Made by a program: the position numbers and the translations under genes. From Gibbula magus (Eukaryota; Mollusca; Gastropoda; Trochida; Trochidae), in the NCBI GenBank assembly GCA_936450465.1, contig OW388294.1, forward strand, positions 72,902,622 through 72,966,621: a stretch of DNA of 64,000 nucleotides, given 5' to 3'. The notes under the pieces were generated by a model, which was given only the letters and a program-made list of their open reading frames with translations, made no database searches and was not told the origin of the DNA. Shown piece after piece: positions 43,774-56,682 of this stretch. The number at the start of each line of letters is the position of its first letter. The first letter of the stretch is position 1.

Positions 43774-44158
43774 TTGTTTTACAATCAAATATTTGATAGT
43801 GCTATGATCTGAAAACTGTTGATTTTGTAAAAATCCCATTGAAGCCAAATAAAAATACAATGATTTTTCAATTGGTGTATATGATGTGTGATCTGGTATT
43901 TTCTCTAGTCAGAAAGTTATGTTGTCTCCGTGTACATTGACAAGTTCACTCTAGGAATAAAAACAAAGGAATATCAAATTGTTTTTCACTCTTTTATTAT
44001 CTGTGTTCAACAAAGGTGACTTTCAATATTATAAAATAACCTTTCGCAAAGGCAAACAAAGTAATATCGCATATAATACATCAACAACATAGGATTATTG
44101 AAAATAGCAATGATAATGTACAACAACACGATAACAAGGGTAAGGGTGACATTGCATG

Positions 44159-44530
44159 TCAGCACAGTGTACACTTCAATCCGTTCTTCATATATGTTTT
44201 CAGTTCATGAGCAGATGATACGGATATCACAGATTCTCCTTTCACATGTGTGAATCTATTAAATGATGGTGCGTGCCATTGATATTTCTGAAGAGGTTTT
44301 TTCGTACTCTGCCTTGTTGGGATATTCCTCTGAAACTGACGTTGTCGTTGTACACGTGTGGAGTCTTCCTGACAGGCTGTGACAGTGTTATTCAGATCAG
44401 TAACTGAATCTCTCTTCCTGCAGCAGGCACAAGTGACGTTCGATGACACATGGCTCTCCAACCACATCTTAACCTTTTTCATGGCCTTTCGGGAACTGGA
44501 AGACATCTTAACATTTCCAGAGTATTCCAT
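44159..44530 (-). CDS. U20 minus ORF, 123 codons
   Basis: K for R at 78 (STKKP), Q for P at 84 (KYQW) and NGLKC. Confidence 0.42.
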   Translation of the reverse strand: MEYSGNVKMSSSSRKAMKKVKMWLESHVSSNVTCACCRKRDSVTDLNNTVTACQEDSTRVQRQRQFQRNIPTRQSTKKPLQKYQWHAPSFNRFTHVKGESVISVSSAHELKTYMKNGLKCTLC

Positions 44531-45073
44531 TGTACGTGTACCAAAGGGTGTGTATAGTTTGAAGGATGAAGGTGAAATAATATCTTACCAATATCAGCTG
44601 CTTATATACACACCATCAAGACTGTCAAAACACAATGTGAGTAGTGTGAATGCAAATGCAGTCAATCAGCACATTTTCGGCTATTTGTTAAGATCAAAGG
44701 ATTGTGATCAAAGGAGAAAGTCCCTCACTTTGATCACATGCATTTGGCCGCAATACTTCAAAGAATACTTCAATTAATGAAGGTGATTGGTTTGAATGTT
44801 GATTCTTTTCTACTATCCGTTGCTATCCTTCTACAATTGGCTTTTGATCTCTTCTCCTTCTATTGAAATACAAATAATCCGATTGTGTAGATAATATACG
44901 CTTCTTTACACACTCTCATATTGTAAAAACGTACTCATTTATTTCGTTGTTAAAAGATCATGTTACCAGGTAAGAGTATGTTTCGATACATATAAACTCA
45001 TTTTTTATGGTCTGGATATAAGACATTGACATCGTCGAACCCCTGTTAAACTCTTCATGTTCAGTGAGCAGTT

Positions 45074-45505
45074 ATGAATCTTAATAGTACATGTATCATT
45101 GGCAATGAACCCGGTTTTTCTAGATCAACACGGAATGGTCAGAACATGTCCGATTCAACAAAGAACAGTGATGGTTATGAACCCATGGAAAATCCACGTC
45201 TCAGCCATTCTTCCTGTTCAGTAAGGACCAGTGTGTATCATGGTCCCTCACAAAAACTTCAAATGTCTGAAAGACCTCGGCAAATTATGCAAGACTCTAG
45301 TCAGGAGGACATGTTGTTGAATGAAACTAGTCAACTATCAAAATCCCCAAGAAGCAAACCAGTTTTAGGCATCCGTGCTAAAATAATTCAAAGCAACCTA
45401 GTTCAGAATGGAAATCAAGATACCTTCATCAAGAATGAATTTAGAAACATTGAGGCATTCGTCTTAGAGACTGTGACTGCTTTCAAAAGAGGAAGTTTTG
45501 GCTGA
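45074..45505 (+). CDS. U21 plus ORF, 143 codons
   Basis: N for K at 121 (KNEF) and LETVT. Its upstream half matches non-frameshift copies, while LETVT is typical of the frameshift class, so it looks like a recombinant. Confidence 0.33.
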   Translation: MNLNSTCIIGNEPGFSRSTRNGQNMSDSTKNSDGYEPMENPRLSHSSCSVRTSVYHGPSQKLQMSERPRQIMQDSSQEDMLLNETSQLSKSPRSKPVLGIRAKIIQSNLVQNGNQDTFIKNEFRNIEAFVLETVTAFKRGSFG

Positions 45506-45949
45506 AAGACCATGCGGAAATCGGTCCATGCGTTCCACACACAAACTTTCACAGTCGTCTAGTTGTTTTACAATCAAATATTTGATAGTGCTATGTTCTG
45601 AAAACTGTTGAGTTTGTAAAAATCCCATTGAAGCCAAATAAAAATACAATGATATTTCAATTGGTGTATATGATGTGTGATCTGGTATTTTCTCTAGTCA
45701 GAAAGTTATGTTGTCTCCGTGTACATTGACAAGTTCACTCAATGAATAAAAACAAAGGAATATCAAATTGTTTTTCACTCTTTTATTATCTTTGTGTTCA
45801 ACAAAGGTGACTTTCAATATTATAAAATAACCTTTCGCAAAGGCAAACAAAGTAATATCGCATATAATACATCAACAACATAGGATTATTGAAAATAGCA
45901 ATGATAATGTACAACAACACGATAACAAAGGTAAAGGTGACATTGCATG

Positions 45950-46321
45950 TCAGCACAGTGTACATTTCAATCCGTTCTTCATATATGTTTTCAGTTCATG
46001 AGCAGATGATACGGATATCACAGATTCTCCTTTCACATGTGTGAATCTATTAAATGATGGAGCGTGCCATGGATATTTCTGAAGAGGTTTTCTCGTACTC
46101 TGCCTTGTTGGGATATTCCTCTGAAACTGACGTTGTCTTTGTACACGTGTGGAGTCTTCCTGACAGGCTGTGACAGTGTTATTCAGATCAGTAACTGAAT
46201 CTCTCTTCCTGCAGCAGGCACAAGTGACGTTCGAAGACACATGGCTCTCCAACCACATCTTAACCTTTTTCATGGCCTTTCGGGAACTGGAAGACATCTT
46301 AACATTTCCAGAGTATTCCAT
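45950..46321 (-). CDS. U21 minus ORF, 123 codons
   Basis: NGLKC. Unit differs silently at TCT for TCA near residue 30 and in GCT for GCA. Confidence 0.42.
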   Translation of the reverse strand: MEYSGNVKMSSSSRKAMKKVKMWLESHVSSNVTCACCRKRDSVTDLNNTVTACQEDSTRVQRQRQFQRNIPTRQSTRKPLQKYPWHAPSFNRFTHVKGESVISVSSAHELKTYMKNGLKCTLC

Positions 46322-46864
46322 TGTACGTGTACCAAAGGGTGTGTATAGTTTGAAGGATGAAGGTGAAATAATATCTTACCAATATCAGCTGCTTATATAC
46401 ACACCATCAAGACTGTCAAAACACAATGTGAGTAGTGTGAATGCAAATGCAGTCAATCAGCACATTTTCGGCTATTTGTTAAGATCAAAGGATTGTGATC
46501 AAAGGAGAAAGTCCCTCACTTTGATCACATGAATTTGGCCGCAATACTTCAAAGAATACTTCAATTAATGAAGGTGATTGGTTTGAATGTTGATTCTTTT
46601 CTACTATCCGTTGCTATCCTTCTACAATTGGCTTTTGATCTCTTCTCCTTCTATTGAAATACAAATAATCCGATTGTGTAGATAATATACGCTTCTTTAC
46701 ACACTCTCATATTGTAAAAACTTACTCATTTATTTCGTTGTTAAAAGATCATGTTACCAGGTAAGAGTATGTTTCGATACATATAAACTCATTTTTTATG
46801 GTCTGGATATAAGACATTGACATCGTCGAACCCCTGTTAAACTCTTCATGTTCAGTGAGCAGTT

Positions 46865-47257
46865 ATGAATCTTAATAGTACATGTATCATTGGCAATGAA
46901 CCCGGTTTTTCTAGATCAACACGGAATGGTCAGAACATGTCCGATTCAACAAAGAACAGTGATGGTTATGAACCCATGGAAAATCCACGTCTCAGCCATT
47001 CTTCCTGTTCAGTGAGGACCAGTGTGTATCATGGTCCCTTACAAAAACTTCAAATGTCTGAAAGACCTCGGCAAATTATGCAAGACTCTAGTCAGGAGGA
47101 CATGTTGTTGAATGAAACTAGTCAACTATCAAAATCCCCAAGAAGCAAACCAGTTTTAGGCATCCGTGCTAAAATAATTCAAGGCAACCTAGTTCAGAAT
47201 GGAAATCAAGATATCTCATCAAGAAAGAATTTAGAAACATTGAGGCATTCGTCTTAG
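46865..47257 (+). CDS. U22 plus ORF, 130 codons, frameshifted C-terminus
   Basis: Combines RLSHSS (usual in the 143-codon class) with the frameshift end, another sign of exchange within the ORF. Confidence 0.28.
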   Translation: MNLNSTCIIGNEPGFSRSTRNGQNMSDSTKNSDGYEPMENPRLSHSSCSVRTSVYHGPLQKLQMSERPRQIMQDSSQEDMLLNETSQLSKSPRSKPVLGIRAKIIQGNLVQNGNQDISSRKNLETLRHSS

Positions 47258-47739
47258 AGACTGTGACTGCTTTCAAAAGAGGAAGTTTTGGCTGAAAGAC
47301 CATGCGGAAATCGGTCCATCCGTTCCACACACAAACTTTCACAGTCGTCTAGTTGTTTTACAATCAAATATTTGATAGTGCTATGTTCTGAAAACTGTTG
47401 AGTTTGTAAAAATCCCATTGAAGCCAAATAAAAATACAATGATATTTCAATTGGTGTATATGATGTGTGATCCGGTATTTTCTCTAGTCAGAAAGTTATG
47501 TTGTCTCCGTGTACATTGACAAGTTCACTCAAGGAATAAAAACAAAGGAATATCAAATTGTTTTTCACTCTTTTATTATCTTTGTGTTCAACAAAGGTGA
47601 CTTTCAATATTATAAAATAACCTTTCTCAAAGGCAAACAAAGTAATATCGCATATAATACATCAACAACATAGGATTATTGAAAATAGCAATGAAAATGA
47701 ACAACAACACGATAACAAGGGTAAAGGTGACATTGCATG

Positions 47740-48111
47740 TCAGCACAGTGTACACTTGAATCCGTTTTTCATATATGTTTTCAGTTCATGAGCAGATGAA
47801 ACGGATATCACAGATTGTCCTTTCACGTGTGTGAATCTATTAAATGATGGTGCGTGCCATGGATATTTCTGAAGAGGTTTTCTCGTACTCTGCCTTGTTG
47901 GGATATTCCTCTGAAACTGACGTTGTCGTTGTACACGTGTGGAGTCTTCCTGACAAGCTGTGACAGTGTTATTCAGATCAGTAACTGAATCTCTCTTCCT
48001 GCAGCAGGCACAAGTGACGTTCGATGACACATGGCTCTCCAACCACATCTTAACCTTTTTCATGGCCTTTCGGGAACTGGAAGACATCTTAACATGTCCA
48101 GAGTATTCCAT
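47740..48111 (-). CDS. U22 minus ORF, 123 codons
   Basis: GHVK with GQSVIS, as in U15 and U16, but STRVQ. Confidence 0.42.
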   Translation of the reverse strand: MEYSGHVKMSSSSRKAMKKVKMWLESHVSSNVTCACCRKRDSVTDLNNTVTACQEDSTRVQRQRQFQRNIPTRQSTRKPLQKYPWHAPSFNRFTHVKGQSVISVSSAHELKTYMKNGFKCTLC

Positions 48112-48654
48112 TGTACGTGTACCAAAGGGTGTGTATAGTTTGAAGGATGAAGGTGAAATAATATCTTACAAATATCAGCTGCTTATATACACACTATCAA
48201 GACTGTCAAAACACAATGTGAGTAGTGTGAATGCACATGCAGTCAATCATCACATTTTCGGCTATTTGTAAAGATCAAAGGATTGTGATCAAAGGGGAAA
48301 GTCCGTCACTTTGATCACATGCATTTGGCGGCAATACTTCAAAGAATACTTCAATTAATGAAGGTGATTGGTTTGAATGTTGATTCTTTTCTACTATCCG
48401 TTGCTATCCTTCTACAATTGGCTTTTGATCTCTTCTCCTTCTATTGAAATACAAATAATCCGATTGTGTAGATAATATACGCTTCTTTACACACTCTCAT
48501 ATTTTAAAAACGTACTCATTTATTTCGTTGTTAAAAGATCATGTTACCAGGTAAGAGTATGTTTCGATACATATAAACTCATTTGTTATGGTCTGGATAT
48601 AAGACATTGACATCGTCGAACCCCTGTTAAACTCTTCATGTTCAGTGAGCAGTT

Positions 48655-49086
48655 ATGAATCTCTATAGTAAATGTATCATTGGCAATGAACCCGGTTTTT
48701 CTAGATCAACACGGAATGGTCAGAAGATGTCCGATTCAACAAAGAACAGTGATGGTTATGAACCCATGGAAAATCCACGTCTCAGCCATTCTTCCTGTTC
48801 AGTAAGGACCAGTGTGTATCATGGTCCCTCACAAAAACTTCAAATGTCTGAAAGACCTCGGCAAATTATGCAAGACTCTAGTCAGGAGGACATGTTGTTG
48901 AATGAAACTAGTCAACTATCAAAATTCCCAAGAAGCAAACCAGTTTTAGGCATCCGTGCTAAAATAATTCAAAGCAACCTAGTTCAGAATGGAAATCAAG
49001 ATACCTTCATCAAGAAAGAATTTAGAAACATTGAGGTATTCGTCTTTGAGAATGTAACAGCTTTCAAAAGAGGAAGTTTTGGCTGA
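48655..49086 (+). CDS. U23 plus ORF, 143 codons
   Basis: VFVFEN class with SKCIIG, QKMSD and a private F for S at 91 (SKFPRS). Confidence 0.33.
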   Translation: MNLYSKCIIGNEPGFSRSTRNGQKMSDSTKNSDGYEPMENPRLSHSSCSVRTSVYHGPSQKLQMSERPRQIMQDSSQEDMLLNETSQLSKFPRSKPVLGIRAKIIQSNLVQNGNQDTFIKKEFRNIEVFVFENVTAFKRGSFG

Positions 49087-49528
49087 AAGACCATGCGGAA
49101 ATCGGTCCATCCAGTCCACAAACAAACTTTCACAGTCGTCTAGTTGTTTTACAATCAAATATTTGATAGTGCTATGTTCTGAAAACTGTTGAGTTTGTAA
49201 AAATCCCATTGAAGCCAAATAAAAATACAATGATTTTTCAATTGGTGTATATGATGTGTGATCTGGTATTTTCTCTAGTCAGAAAGTTGTGTTGTCTCCG
49301 TGTACATTGACAAGTTCACTCAAGGAATAAAAACAAAGGAATATCAAATTGTTTTTCACTCTTTTATTATCTGTGTTCAACAAAGGTGACTTTCAATATT
49401 ATAAAATAACCTTTCGCAAAGGCAAACAAAGTAATATCGCATATAATACATCAACAACATAGGATTATTGAAAATAGCAATGAAAATGAACAACAACACG
49501 ATAACAAGGGTAAAGGTGACATTGCATG

Positions 49529-49900
49529 TCAGCACAGTGTACACTTCAATCCGTTTTTCATATATGTTTTCAGTTCATGAGCAGATGAAACGGATATCAC
49601 AGATTCTCCTTTCACGTGTGTGAATCTATTAAATGATGGTGCGTGCCATGGATATTTCTGAAGAGGTTTTCTCGTACTCTGCCTTGTTGGGATATTCCTC
49701 TGAAACTGACGTTGTCGTTGTACACGTGTGGAGTCTTCCTGACAGGCTGTGACAGTGTTATTCAGATCAGTAACTGAATCTCTCTTCCTGCAGCAGGCAC
49801 AAGTGACGTTCGATGACACATGGCTCTCCAACCACATCTTAACCTTTTTCATAGCCTTTCGGGAACTGGAAGACATCTTAACATTTCCAGAGTATTCCAT
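49529..49900 (-). CDS. U23 minus ORF, 123 codons
   Basis: NGLKC. Shares the silent ATAGCC variant with U25 and U29. Confidence 0.42.
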   Translation of the reverse strand: MEYSGNVKMSSSSRKAMKKVKMWLESHVSSNVTCACCRKRDSVTDLNNTVTACQEDSTRVQRQRQFQRNIPTRQSTRKPLQKYPWHAPSFNRFTHVKGESVISVSSAHELKTYMKNGLKCTLC

Positions 49901-50441
49901 TGCACGTGTACCAAAGGGTGTGTATAGTTTGAAGGATGAAGGTGAAATAATATCTTACAAATATCAGCTGCTTATATACACACTATCAAGACTGTCAAAA
50001 CACAATGTGAGTAGTGTGAATGCACATGCAGTCAATCAGCACATTTTCCGCTATTTGTAAAGATCAAAGGATTGTGATCAAAGGGGAAAGTCCGTCACTT
50101 TGATCACATGAATTTGGCGGCTATACTTCAAAGAATACTTCAATTAATGAAGGTGATTGGTTTGAATTTTGATTCTTTTCTACTATCCGGTGCTATCCTT
50201 CTACAACTGGCTTTTGATCTCTTCTCCTTCTATTGAAATACAAATAATCCGATTGTGTAGATAATATACGCTTCTGTACACACTCTCATATTGTAAAAAC
50301 GTACTCATTTATTTCGTTGTTAAAAGATCATGTTACCAGGTAAGAGTATGTTTCGATACATAAACTCATTTTTTATGGTCTGGATATAAGACATTGACAT
50401 CGTCGAACCCCTGTTAAACTCTTCATGTTCAGTGAGCAGTT

Positions 50442-50873
50442 ATGAATCTTTATAGTACATGTATCATTGGCAATGAACCCGGTTTTTCTAGATCAACACG
50501 GAATGGTCAGAACATGTCCGATTCAACAAAGAACAGTGATGGTTATGAACCCATGGAAAATCCACGTTTTAGCGATTCTTCCTGTTCAGTAAGGACCAGT
50601 GTATATCATGGTCCCTTACAAAAACTTCAAATGTCTGAAAGACCTCGGCAAATTATGCAAGACTCTAGTCAGGAGGACATGTTGTTGAATGAAACTAGTC
50701 AACTATCAAAATCCCCAAGAAGCAAACCAGTTTTAGGCATCCGTGCTAAAATAATTCAAAGCAACCTAGTTCAGAATGGAAATCAAGATACCTTCATCAA
50801 GAAAGAATTTAGAAACATTGAGGCATTCGTCTTAGTGAATGTGACTGCTTTCAAAAGAGGAAGTTTTGGCTGA
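50442..50873 (+). CDS. U24 plus ORF, 143 codons
   Basis: RFSDSS with the unshifted end and LVNVT. Carries the silent GTATAT variant shared with U26, U29 and U30. Confidence 0.33.
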   Translation: MNLYSTCIIGNEPGFSRSTRNGQNMSDSTKNSDGYEPMENPRFSDSSCSVRTSVYHGPLQKLQMSERPRQIMQDSSQEDMLLNETSQLSKSPRSKPVLGIRAKIIQSNLVQNGNQDTFIKKEFRNIEAFVLVNVTAFKRGSFG

Positions 50874-51239
50874 AAGACCATGCGGAAATCGGTCCATCCG
50901 TTCCACACACAAACTTTCACAGTCGTCTAGTTGTTTTACAATCAAATATTTGATAGTGCTATGTTCTGAAAACTGTTGAGTTTGTAAAAATCCCATTGAA
51001 GCCAAATAAAAATACAATGATATTTCAATTGGTGTATATGATGTGTGATCTGGTATTTTCTCTAGTCAGAAAGTTATGTTGTCTCCGTGTACATTGACAA
51101 GTTCACTCAAGGAATAAAAACAAAGGAATATCAAATTGTTTTTCACTCTTTTATTATCTTTGTGTTCAACCAAGGTGACTTTCAATATTATAAAATAACC
51201 TTTCTCAAAGGCAAACAAAGTAATATCGCATATAATACA

Positions 51240-51689
51240 TCAACAACATAGGATTATTGAAAATAGCAATGAAAATGAACAACAACACGATAACAAGGGT
51301 AAAGGTGACATTGCATGTCTGCACAGTGTACACTTGAATCCGTTTTTCATATATGTTTTCAGTTCATGAGCAGATGAAACGGATATCACAGATTCTCCTT
51401 TCACATGTGTGAATCTATTAAATGATGGTGCGTGCCATGGATATTTCTGAAGAGGTTTTCTCGTACTCTGCCTTGTTGGGATATTCCTCTGAAACTGACG
51501 TTGTCGTTGTACACGTGTGGAGTCTTCCTGACAGGCTGTGACAGTGTTATTCAGATCAGTAACTGAATCTCTCTTCCTGCAGCAGGCACAAGTGACGTTC
51601 GATGACACATGGCTCTCCAACCACATCTTAACCTTTTTCATGGCCTTTCGGGAACTGGAAGACATCTTAACATTTCCAGAGTATTCCAT
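51240..51689 (-). CDS. U24 minus ORF, 149 codons, stop lost
   Basis: The TGA after CTLC has become AGA by one substitution. The frame continues RHAMSPLPL into the same hydrophobic Cys-rich tail seen in U8, U17 and U28, reached here by a different route. Confidence 0.35.
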   Translation of the reverse strand: MEYSGNVKMSSSSRKAMKKVKMWLESHVSSNVTCACCRKRDSVTDLNNTVTACQEDSTRVQRQRQFQRNIPTRQSTRKPLQKYPWHAPSFNRFTHVKGESVISVSSAHELKTYMKNGFKCTLCRHAMSPLPLLSCCCSFSLLFSIILCC

Positions 51690-52230
51690 TGTACGTGTAC
51701 CAAAGGGTGTGTATAGTTTGAAGGATGAAGGTGAAATAATATCTTACAAATATATGCTGCTTATATACACACTATCAAGACTGTCAAAACACAATGTGAG
51801 TAGTGTGAATGCACATGCAGTCAATCAGCACATTTTCCGCTATTTGTAAAGATCAAAGGATTGTGATCAAAGGGGAAAGTCCGTCACTTTGATCACATGA
51901 ATTTGGCGGCTATACTTCAAAGAATACTTCAATTAATGAAGGTGATTGGTTTGAATTTTGATTCTTTTCTACTATCCGGTGCTATCCTTCTACAACTGGC
52001 TTTTGATCTCTTCTCCTTCTATTGAAATACAAATAATCCGATTGTGTAGATAATATACGCTTCTGTACACACTCTCATATTGTAAAAACGTACTCATTTA
52101 TTTCGTTGTTAAAAGATCATGTTACCAGGTAAGAGTATGTTTGGATACATAAACTCATTTTTTATGGTCTGGATATAAGACATTGACATCGTCGAACCCC
52201 TGTTAAACTCTTCATGTTCAGTGAGCAGTT

Positions 52231-52662
52231 ATGAATCTTTATAGTACATGTATCATTGGCAATGAACCCGGTTTTTCTAGATCAACACGGAATGGTCAGA
52301 ACATGTCCGATTCAACAAAGAACAGTGATGGTTATGAACCCATGGAAAATCCACGTCTCAGCCATTCTTCCTGTTCAGTAAGGACCAGTGTGTATCATGG
52401 TCCCTCACAAAAACTTCAAATGTCTGAAAGACCTCGGCAAATTATGCAAGACTCTAGTCAGGAGGACATGTTGTTGAATGAAACTAGTCAACTATCAAAA
52501 TCCCCAAGAAGCAAACCAGTTTTAGGCATCCGTGCTAAAATAATTCAAAGCAACCTAGTTCAGAATGGAAATCAAGATACCTTCATCAAGAAAGAATTTA
52601 GAAACATTGAGGTATTCGTCTTTGAGAATGTAACAGCTTTCAAAAGAGGAAGTTTTGGCTGA
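52231..52662 (+). CDS. U25 plus ORF, 143 codons
   Basis: VFVFEN class; same protein as U31, six units away. Confidence 0.33.
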   Translation: MNLYSTCIIGNEPGFSRSTRNGQNMSDSTKNSDGYEPMENPRLSHSSCSVRTSVYHGPSQKLQMSERPRQIMQDSSQEDMLLNETSQLSKSPRSKPVLGIRAKIIQSNLVQNGNQDTFIKKEFRNIEVFVFENVTAFKRGSFG

Positions 52663-53104
52663 AAGACCATGCGGAAATCGGTCCATCCAGTCCACAAACA
52701 AACTTTCACAGTCGTCTAGTTGTTTTACAATCAAATATTTGATAGTGCTATGTTCTGAAAACTGTTGATTTTGTAAAAATCCCATTGAAGCCAAATAAAA
52801 ATACAATGATTTTTCAATTGGTGTATATGATGTGTGATCTGGTATTTTCTCTAGTCAGAAAGTTGTGTTGTCTCCGTGTACATTGACAAGTTCACTCAAG
52901 GAATAAAAACAAAGGAATATCAAATTGTTTTTCACTCTTTTATTATCTGTGTTCAACAAAGGTGACTTTCAATATTATAAAATAACCTTTCGCAAAGGCA
53001 AACAAAGTAATATCGCATATAATACATCAACAACATAGGATTATTGAAAATAGCAATGAAAATGAACAACAACACGATAACAAGGGTAAAGGTGACATTG
53101 CATG

Positions 53105-53476
53105 TCAGCACAGTGTACACTTCAATCCGTTTTTCATATATGTTTTCAGTTCATGAGCAGATGAAACGGATATCACAGATTCTCCTTTCACGTGTGTGAA
53201 TCTATTAAATGATGGTGCGTGCCATGGATATTTCTGAAGAGGTTTTCTCGTACTCTGCCTTGTTGGGATATTCCTCTGAAACTGACGTTGTCGTTGTACA
53301 CGTGTGGAGTCTTCCTGACAGGCTGTGACAGTGTTATTCAGATCAGTAACTGAATCTCTCTTCCTGCAGCAGGCACAAGTGACGTTCGATGACACATGGC
53401 TCTCCAACCACATCTTAACCTTTTTCATAGCCTTTCGGGAACTGGAAGACATCTTAACATTTCCAGAGTATTCCAT
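53105..53476 (-). CDS. U25 minus ORF, 123 codons
   Basis: NGLKC; same protein as U23. Confidence 0.42.
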   Translation of the reverse strand: MEYSGNVKMSSSSRKAMKKVKMWLESHVSSNVTCACCRKRDSVTDLNNTVTACQEDSTRVQRQRQFQRNIPTRQSTRKPLQKYPWHAPSFNRFTHVKGESVISVSSAHELKTYMKNGLKCTLC

Positions 53477-54017
53477 TGCACGTGTACCAAAGGGTGTGTA
53501 TAGTTTGAAGGATGAAGGTGAAATAATATCTTACAAATATCAGCTGCTTATATACACACTATCAAGACTGTCAAAACACAATGTGAGTAGTGTGAATGCA
53601 CATGCAGTCAATCAGCACATTTTCCGCTATTTGTAAAGATCAAAGGATTGTGATCAAAGGGGAAAGTCCGTCACTTTGATCACATGAATTTGGCGGCTAT
53701 ACTTCAAAGAATACTTCAATTAATGAAGGTGATTGGTTTGAATTTTGATTCTTTTCTACTATCCGGTGCTATCCTTCTACAACTGGCTTTTGATCTCTTC
53801 TCCTTCTATTGAAATACAAATAATCCGATTGTGTAGATAATATACGCTTCTGTACACACTCTCATATTGTAAAAACGTACTCATTTATTTCGTTGTTAAA
53901 AGATCATGTTACCAGGTAAGAGTATGTTTCGATACATAAACTCATTTTTTATGGTCTGGATATAAGACATTGACATCGTCGAACCCCTGTTAAACTCTTC
54001 ATGTTCAGTGAGCAGTT

Positions 54018-54410
54018 ATGAATCTTTATAGTACATGTATCATTGGCAATGAACCCGGTTTTTCTAGATCAACACGGAATGGTCAGAACATGTCCGATTC
54101 AACAAAGAACAGTGATGGTTATGAACCCATGGAAAATCCACGTTTTAGCGATTCTTCCTGTTCAGTAAGGACCAGTGTATATCATGGTCCCTTACAAAAA
54201 CTTCAAATGTCTGAAAGACCTCGGCAAATTATGCAAGACTCTAGTCAGGAGGACATGTTGTTGAATGAAACTAGTCAACTATCAAAATCCCCAAGAAGCA
54301 AACCAGTTTTAGGCATCCGTGCTAAAATAATTCATGGCAACCTAGTTCAGAATGGAAATCAAGATATCTCATCAAGAAAGAATTTAGAAACATTGAGGCA
54401 TTCGTCTTAA
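54018..54410 (+). CDS. U26 plus ORF, 130 codons, frameshifted C-terminus
   Basis: IIHGNL (H for Q at 106) and a TAA stop in place of TAG; both occur only here and in U30. Confidence 0.28.
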   Translation: MNLYSTCIIGNEPGFSRSTRNGQNMSDSTKNSDGYEPMENPRFSDSSCSVRTSVYHGPLQKLQMSERPRQIMQDSSQEDMLLNETSQLSKSPRSKPVLGIRAKIIHGNLVQNGNQDISSRKNLETLRHSS

Positions 54411-54892
54411 AGACTGTGACTGCTTTCAAAAGAGGAAGTTTTGGCTGAAAGACCATGCGGAAATCGGTCCATCCGTTCCACACACAAACTTTCACAGTCG
54501 TCTAGTTGTTTTACAATCAAATATTTGATAGTGCTATGTTCTGAAAACTGTTGAGTTTGTAAAAATCCCATTGAAGCCAAATAAAAATACAATGATATTT
54601 CAATTGGTGTATATGATGTGTGATCTGGTATTTTCTCTAGTCAGAAAGTTATGTTGTCTCCGTGTACATTGACAAGTTCACTCAAGGAATAAAAACAAAG
54701 GAATATCAAATTGTTTTTCACTCTTTTATTATCTTTGTGTTCAACCAAGGTGACTTTCAATATTATAAAATAACCTTTCTCAAAGGCAAACAAAGTAATA
54801 TCGCATATAATACATCAACAACATAGGATTATTGAAAATAGCAATGAAAATGAACAACAACACGATAACAAGGGTAAAGGTGACATTGCATG

Positions 54893-55265
54893 TCAGCACA
54901 GTGTACACTTGAATCCGTTTTTCATATATGTTTTCAGTTCATGAGCAGATGAAACGGATATCACAGATTCTCCTTTCACATGTGTGAATCTATTAAATGA
55001 TGGTGCGTGCCATGGATATTTCTGAAGAGGTTTTTCTCGTACTCTGCCTTGTTGGGATATTCCTCTGAAACTGACGTTGTCGTTGTACACGTGTGGAGTC
55101 TTCCTGACAGGCTGTGACAGTGTTATTCAGATCAGTAACTGAATCTCTCTTCCTGCAGCAGGCACAAGTGACGTTCGATGACACATGGCTCTCCAACCAC
55201 ATCTTAACCTTTTTCATGGCCTTTCGGGAACTGGAAGACATCTTAACATTTCCAGAGTATTCCAT
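54893..55265 (-). pseudogene. U26 minus ORF, one-base frameshift
   Basis: An extra T in the GGTTTTTCTCG run (near 55033) shifts the frame after STRK. The N-terminal 79 or so codons and the C-terminal part are each open but in different frames. Could be a sequencing error in a homopolymer. Confidence 0.5.
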
Positions 55266-55806
55266 TGTACGTGTACCAAAGGGTGTGTATAGTTTGAAGG
55301 ATGAAGGTGAAATAATATCTTACAAATATATGCTGCTTATATACACACTATCAAGACTGTCAAAACACAATGTGAGTAGTGTGAATGCACATGCAGTCAA
55401 TCAGCACATTTTCCGCTATTTGTAAAGATCAAAGGATTGTGATCAAAGGGGAAAGTCCGTCACTTTGATCACATGAATTTGGCGGCTATACTTCAAAGAA
55501 TACTTCAATTAATGAAGGTGATTGGTTTGAATTTTGATTCTTTTCTACTATCCGGTGCTATCCTTCTACAACTGGCTTTTGATCTCTTCTCCTTCTATTG
55601 AAATACAAATAATCCGATTGTGTAGATAATATACGCTTCTGTACACACTCTCATATTGTAAAAACGTACTCATTTATTTCGTTGTTAAAAGATCATGTTA
55701 CCAGGTAAGAGTATGTTTGGATACATAAACTCATTTTTTATGGTCTGGATATAAGACATTGACATCGTCGAACCCCTGTTAAACTCTTCATGTTCAGTGA
55801 GCAGTT

Positions 55807-56295
55807 ATGAATCTTTATAGTACATGTATCATTGGCAATGAACCCGGTTTTTCTAGATCAACACGGAATGGTCAGAACATGTCCGATTCAACAAAGAACA
55901 GTGATGGTTATGAACCCATGGAAAATCCACGTCTCAGCGATTCTTCCTGTTCAGTGAGGACCAGTGTGTATCATGGTTCCTCACAAAAACTTCAAATGTC
56001 TGAAAGACCTCGGCAAATTATGCAAGACTCTAGTCAGGAGGACATGTTGTTGAATGAAACTAGTCAACTATCAAAATCCCCAAGAAGCAAACCAGTTTTA
56101 GGCATCCGTGCTAAAATAATTCAAAGCAACCTAGTTCAGAATGGAAATCAAGATACCTTCATCAAGAAAGAATTTAGAAACATTGAGGCATTCGTCTTAG
56201 TGAATGTGACTGCTTTCAAAAGAGGAAGTTTTGGCAGAAAGACCATGCGGAAATCGGTCCATCCAGTCCACAAACAAACTTTCACAGTCGTCTAG
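55807..56295 (+). CDS. U27 plus ORF, 162 codons
   Basis: HGSSQ (S for P at 58), LVNVT and HPVHKQ; nearly identical to U28. Confidence 0.33.
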   Translation: MNLYSTCIIGNEPGFSRSTRNGQNMSDSTKNSDGYEPMENPRLSDSSCSVRTSVYHGSSQKLQMSERPRQIMQDSSQEDMLLNETSQLSKSPRSKPVLGIRAKIIQSNLVQNGNQDTFIKKEFRNIEAFVLVNVTAFKRGSFGRKTMRKSVHPVHKQTFTVV

Positions 56296-56682
56296 TTGTT
56301 TTACAATCAAATATTTGATAGTGCTATGTTCTGAAAACTGTTGATTTTGTAAAAATCCCATTGAAGCCAAATAAAAATACAATGATTTTTCAATTGGTGT
56401 ATATGATATGTGATCTGGTATTTTCTCTAGTCAGAAAGTTATGTTGTCTCCGTGTACATTGACAAGTTCACTCAAGGAATAAAAACAAAGGAATATCAAA
56501 TTGTTTTTCACTCTTTTATTATCTTTGTGTTCAACAAAGGTGACTTTCAATATTATAAAATAACCTTTCGCAAAGGAAAACAAAGTAACATCGCATACAA
56601 TACATCAACAACATAGGATTATTGAAAATAGCAATGAAAATGAACAACAACACGATAACAAGGGTAAAGGTGACATTGCATG